Shown here: piece after piece, positions 5,058 to 5,353 of the stretch
Layout of the letters: each line of letters starts with the position of its first letter
Position numbering within the stretch: the first letter of the stretch is position 1
Assembly: GCA_001873945.1 (NCBI GenBank)
Contig: MNYI01000194.1
Span: 1 to 5,353 of the forward strand
Source: Candidatus Desantisbacteria bacterium CG2_30_40_21
GTDB lineage: Bacteria; UBA9089; CG2-30-40-21
Reading direction: 5' to 3'
Length of the DNA: 5,353 nt
The notes under the pieces: model-generated
Seen by the model: only the letters and a program-made list of their open reading frames with translations
Told to the model about the DNA's origin: nothing
The model's database searches: none
Made by a program: the position numbers and the translations under genes

Positions 5058-5104
5058 CTGAGTAGTTACAGCAGAAATTCCTTACCACAAATGTAACTAC
5101 TCAG
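5058..5104. repeat. 12-bp perfect hairpin sharing the terminal repeat of the neighbouring element
   Basis: CTGAGTAGTTAC (5058-5069) is an exact inverted copy of GTAACTACTCAG (5093-5104), separated by 23 bases. GTAACTACTCA is also the outer end of the element at 5093-5287 and nearly that of the element at 2552-2745, so 5058-5069 is probably the leftover end of another copy that sat head to head. Confidence 0.55.
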
Positions 5105-5287
5105 GTAAAGTAATTCACCACGGAGAACACATAAGTTGATAGGTTGATAGGTTGATGAGTTTATAGGTTAAAGGAACACAGATTCATAATTCATAAACAT
5201 TTCCTATCAATTCATCCACTTATCAACCCATCAACTATTCAACTTATCAACTTTTTGTGTTTTCGTGCCTTTGTGGTGAGTAGTTAC
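5093..5287. repeat. Palindromic element, copy C, with arms of 8-bp tandem repeats
   Basis: The ends are inverted copies: GTAACTACTCA at 5093-5103, and the same sequence on the other strand ending at 5287. Next inward on both arms comes CACCAC plus a GAGAACACA/GGCACGAAAACACA block, and then tandem octamers. The left arm has five units in exact 8-base phase (5133-5172: AAGTTGAT, AGGTTGAT, AGGTTGAT, GAGTTTAT, AGGTTAAA). The right arm has six units in phase (5206-5253) of the complementary type ATCAACTT. The centre (about 5173-5205) is AT-rich. There is no coding frame. The whole can fold into one long imperfect hairpin. It looks like a non-autonomous mobile repeat; no transposase is present in the window. 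Confidence 0.7.
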
Positions 5288-5296
5288 GACTCCTTA

Positions 5297-5325
5297 ATTA
5301 TAAAATAAAATAAACAGTTTGTCAA
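5297..5325 (-). promoter_or_regulatory. Perfect-consensus promoter firing leftward into the palindromic element
   Basis: On the minus strand, TTGACA (5325-5320), a 17-base spacer and TATAAT (5302-5297) match the ideal sigma70 promoter. An AAGGAG follows directly at 5296-5291. The predicted start (about 5290) is at the edge of the repeat element, and no gene follows on that strand until parA, more than 400 bases away. Confidence 0.6.
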
Positions 5326-5353
5326 TATTTATTTTGTATCTTCTGTAGTTCTA

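Noticed and set aside
4993..5061. 22-codon frame MSLLAFALFCAG... as a small hydrophobic peptide
   Set aside because: No convincing ribosome binding site, built on an imperfect direct repeat, and runs into the end of a repeat element; nothing supports translation.
5133..5253. CRISPR array
   Set aside because: The repeats are 8 bp, contiguous, without spacers, and switch strand between arms.

Overview
The window looks like a piece of chromosome from an uncultivated, moderately AT-rich bacterium. It encodes a zinc-binding form of ribosomal protein bL28, a chromosomal-type ParA and a YchF-family GTPase, and the spaces between gene groups are filled with short palindromic repeats. Repeats of the types 'ACCACAGAGGCAC...' and 'GGTAGGACAGGCA...' are, from memory, common in genomes of uncultivated candidate phyla and some Planctomycetota. 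The phylum cannot be fixed from this sequence.

Region 1 (1-437): a ~200 bp MITE-like palindrome (32-232) with 25-bp terminal inverted repeats carries a REP-like pair of hairpins. It abuts the last ~65 codons of what looks like an adenine-specific DNA methyltransferase. Region 2 (437-2547): a tightly packed plus-strand operon. It holds a MntA/HepT nucleotidyltransferase-HEPN toxin-antitoxin pair with all diagnostic motifs intact, then a 135-residue remnant that joins the N-terminus and C-terminus of a roughly 1000-residue type III-like restriction helicase, then a divergent YchF-like NTPase. The simplest reading is a restriction-modification operon (mod - mntA - hepT - res) that has lost almost all of mod and the middle of res, while the toxin-antitoxin pair survived.

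Region 3 (2548-3474): repeat elements around a small minus-strand three-TPR protein, then a promoter and a repeat-containing leader for rpmB. Region 4 (3475-4960): rpmB on the plus strand, ending in a hairpin terminator, faces a minus-strand two-gene partition operon. ParA has a near-consensus promoter. Its overlapping downstream partner is a 134-residue protein that joins a ParB-like 'LGKGID' N-terminal box to what looks like a ribbon-helix-helix DNA-binding domain. Short direct repeats (TGAACT) sit at the predicted start of the parA transcript and are a candidate operator or centromere.

Region 5 (4961-5353): no convincing gene. It holds a palindromic element whose arms are built from 8-bp tandem repeats, and beyond it a perfect-consensus promoter that fires leftward into that element.

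The most interesting items are the ParA/hybrid centromere-binding-protein cassette with its candidate operator, and the eroded restriction-modification operon that has kept its HepT/MntA pair and is followed by an unusual YchF-like NTPase.
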